From Gemmatimonadota bacterium (GTDB taxonomy: Bacteria > Gemmatimonadota > Gemmatimonadetes > Gemmatimonadales > Gemmatimonadaceae), in contig JAQBPZ010000153.1 of NCBI GenBank assembly GCA_028287225.1, positions 1 to 9,139 of the forward strand: a stretch of 9,139 nucleotides of DNA. The letters are read 5' to 3'. A program made the translations under genes and the position numbers. The notes below the pieces were generated by a model. It saw only the letters and a list, made by a program, of their open reading frames with translations. It made no database searches and had not been told where the DNA came from. This document shows positions 8,042-9,139 of the stretch, in pieces. Position 1 is the first letter of the stretch. Each line of letters begins with the position of its first letter.

Positions 8042-8043
8042 CC
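8020..8043 (-). other. Putative G-quadruplex motif adjoining the HDAC stop codon
   Basis: C-runs on the plus strand at 8020-8022, 8027-8029, 8034-8036 and 8041-8043 give four GGG tracts with 4-nt loops on the minus (transcript) strand. The motif directly abuts the TAA stop of the HDAC-family gene (8044-8046). It could pause RNA polymerase or affect mRNA 3' processing, but this is inference. Confidence 0.65.
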
Positions 8044-8973
8044 TTACCGCATCGCATTCATGTGCCGCACGCACGCCTGGCCGAGCCGCTCCGGGGCGTA
8101 TCCGCCCTCGAGGACGCTCACCACGCGGCCGCCGCACCACTGCTCGGCGCGCGAGACCAGCTCGCGCGTCAACTGCTCCACGTCCTCCAGCTCCAGCGTG
8201 AACCCGCCGAGGGGGTCGCCGGCCAGCGAGTCGAAGCCGGCCGAGATGAGGACGAGATCGGGCGTGAAGCCGGCCGACGCGCGGTCGACGGCGGCAAGCA
8301 GCTCGCTCACGTAGAGCGCGCGCGGAAGGCCGGCACGCAGCGGCACGTTCCACACGCTGTCGTGCGGCCCGCGATCGTCGGCGGCCCCCGTGCCCGGGTA
8401 CCAGGGCCACTGATGCATGCTCACGAAGCGGATGTCGGCCTCCTGCTCCACGAGCGCCTGGGTGCCGTTGCCGTGGTGCACGTCCCAGTCGACGATGAGG
8501 ACGCGTTCGGCGCCGTGCTGCTGGCGTGCGTAGTGGGCGCCCACCGCGACGTTGCCGAACAGGCAGAAGCCCATCCCCGCCGCGCGCAGCGCGTGGTGGC
8601 CCGGCGGGCGCACCGCGCAGAAGCTGCGGCGTGGCCCGTCGCCGAAGGCCAGGTCGATCCCGTCGAGGACGGCCCCGGTTCCCGCGGTCGCGGCCAGCCA
8701 CGACCCGGTGCTGACGACGGTGTCCGCGTCGAGCCGGCCCCCGCCCGCCTCCGCGAGGGCGTGCACCTGCCCCACGTAGCGCGGATCGTGCGCGAGCTCG
8801 AGCTCCTCGCGGGTCGCGTGCCGCGCCTCGCGGTGGTCGAGCGCGTGAAACAGCTCGGGGTCGTACTTGAGGGCGCTCGGCACCGCGCGGATGCGGCCGA
8901 CATGCTCCGGATGGCCCCAGCCGGTGTCGTGGCGGCCGACGTCGGCGTGCGAGATGTAGGCGAGCGTCTTCAT
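8044..8973 (-). CDS. Histone-deacetylase-family zinc amidohydrolase
   Basis: This 309-residue protein belongs to the arginase/deacetylase fold family that includes class II HDACs, bacterial HDAC-like amidohydrolases, acetylpolyamine amidohydrolases and AcuC. Such enzymes hydrolyse acetyl-amide bonds with a single Zn ion. The active site is complete: general base pair His126-His127 (RPPGHHA), Asp162 and zinc ligands Asp164 and His166 (VDWDVHHGNGT), third zinc ligand Asp248 (SAGFDSLAGDPLGG), and the transition-state tyrosine in EGGY (Tyr292). The MGFCLFGNVAVGA block resembles the family's GFC-F-N-N-A consensus, with Gly at the first of the two usual Asn positions. The ATG at 8973 overlaps the upstream stop as ATGA, with a weak GGTGA just before it. 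Histone substrates are not implied in a bacterium; acetyl-lysine or acetylated small amines are possible. Confidence 0.95.
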   Translation of the reverse strand: MKTLAYISHADVGRHDTGWGHPEHVGRIRAVPSALKYDPELFHALDHREARHATREELELAHDPRYVGQVHALAEAGGGRLDADTVVSTGSWLAATAGTGAVLDGIDLAFGDGPRRSFCAVRPPGHHALRAAGMGFCLFGNVAVGAHYARQQHGAERVLIVDWDVHHGNGTQALVEQEADIRFVSMHQWPWYPGTGAADDRGPHDSVWNVPLRAGLPRALYVSELLAAVDRASAGFTPDLVLISAGFDSLAGDPLGGFTLELEDVEQLTRELVSRAEQWCGGRVVSVLEGGYAPERLGQACVRHMNAMR

Positions 8974-9139
8974 GATTCACCACGAAAGCGCCGCGAGGCC
9001 GTCTCGGCAAGCAGCGCCAGCACGACGGCGACGAGCAGGTACCAGTAGAGCCGGTCACCGTGCGTGGCGTCCGCGACCGCCTGCGGGGCGCTGGCCGGCC
9101 CCAGCGCCCGCACGAGCGCCGCGACCGGCGCGGCCTCGG
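8970..9139 (-). CDS. C-terminus of a membrane-anchored protein (5' part beyond window)
   Basis: Only the last 55 residues are visible, in the frame ending in a TGA that overlaps the HDAC start as ATGA. After an Ala-rich stretch come LYWYLLVAVVLALLAE, a single hydrophobic helix of about 17 residues, and then a basic tail (SRRFRGES). The pattern, a periplasmic or extracytoplasmic domain followed by a C-terminal helix with a positive cytoplasmic end, resembles the C-termini of BatA-like double-membrane-helix proteins common beside MoxR/VWA genes. That resemblance is weak and I do not assign a family. The overlap with the HDAC gene argues that the frame is genuine and that both are translated from one message. 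Confidence 0.7.
   Translation of the reverse strand, partial: EAAPVAALVRALGPASAPQAVADATHGDRLYWYLLVAVVLALLAETASRRFRGES

Noticed and set aside
8978..8991. TTCGTGGTGAA-like motif seen as a dispersed repeat in some bacterial genomes
   Set aside because: It occurs once here and lies within the end of a coding frame and the HDAC ribosome-binding region, so there is no repeat to support.

Overview
This 9.1-kb window is GC-rich bacterial chromosomal DNA. All nine genes I can support lie on the minus strand, so transcription runs from high to low coordinates. The long plus-strand ORFs are GC-driven shadows of these genes. There is no rRNA, tRNA, transposase or CRISPR array to fix the taxon. The very high GC, scarce Shine-Dalgarno motifs and gene mix (zinc-ribbon Ser/Thr kinase, GvpL/F-type protein, ArgZ-like ornithine enzyme) fit an environmental phylum such as Gemmatimonadota, but that is only a guess.

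Reading in the direction of transcription there are four blocks. (1) 9139-8044: the 3' end of a gene for a protein with a C-terminal membrane helix, joined by an ATGA stop/start overlap to a histone-deacetylase-family amidohydrolase. (2) 7778-5107: an orphan GvpL/GvpF-family protein, a zinc-ribbon Ser/Thr protein kinase 33 nt later, and an enolase-superfamily dipeptide epimerase only 2 nt after the kinase, probably one operon. (3) 4903-2642: the replication-restart helicase PriA, alone. (4) 2491-1: an ArgZ/TIGR00300-like (LOR/SDH, ornithine cyclodeaminase type) protein, an acidic low-complexity protein of unknown function coupled to it by an ATGA overlap, and a CcdA-type thiol:disulfide transporter running off the window edge.

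The most striking feature is in the gaps. Each of the three gaps between blocks holds a large palindromic element. Two gaps, after the HDAC gene and after priA, contain inverted arrays of the heptamer GATCAGG/CCTGATC around a GC-rich palindromic core. In both, the transcript strand carries a four-tract G-quadruplex motif just after the stop codon of the gene upstream. The third gap, between the epimerase and priA, holds an unrelated 137-bp imperfect palindrome with arms of 47 and 49 nt. The priA-side heptad element also overlaps the longest reading of the ArgZ-like ORF. That helps choose the downstream GTG start and draws attention to the apparent loss of the family's N-terminal domain.
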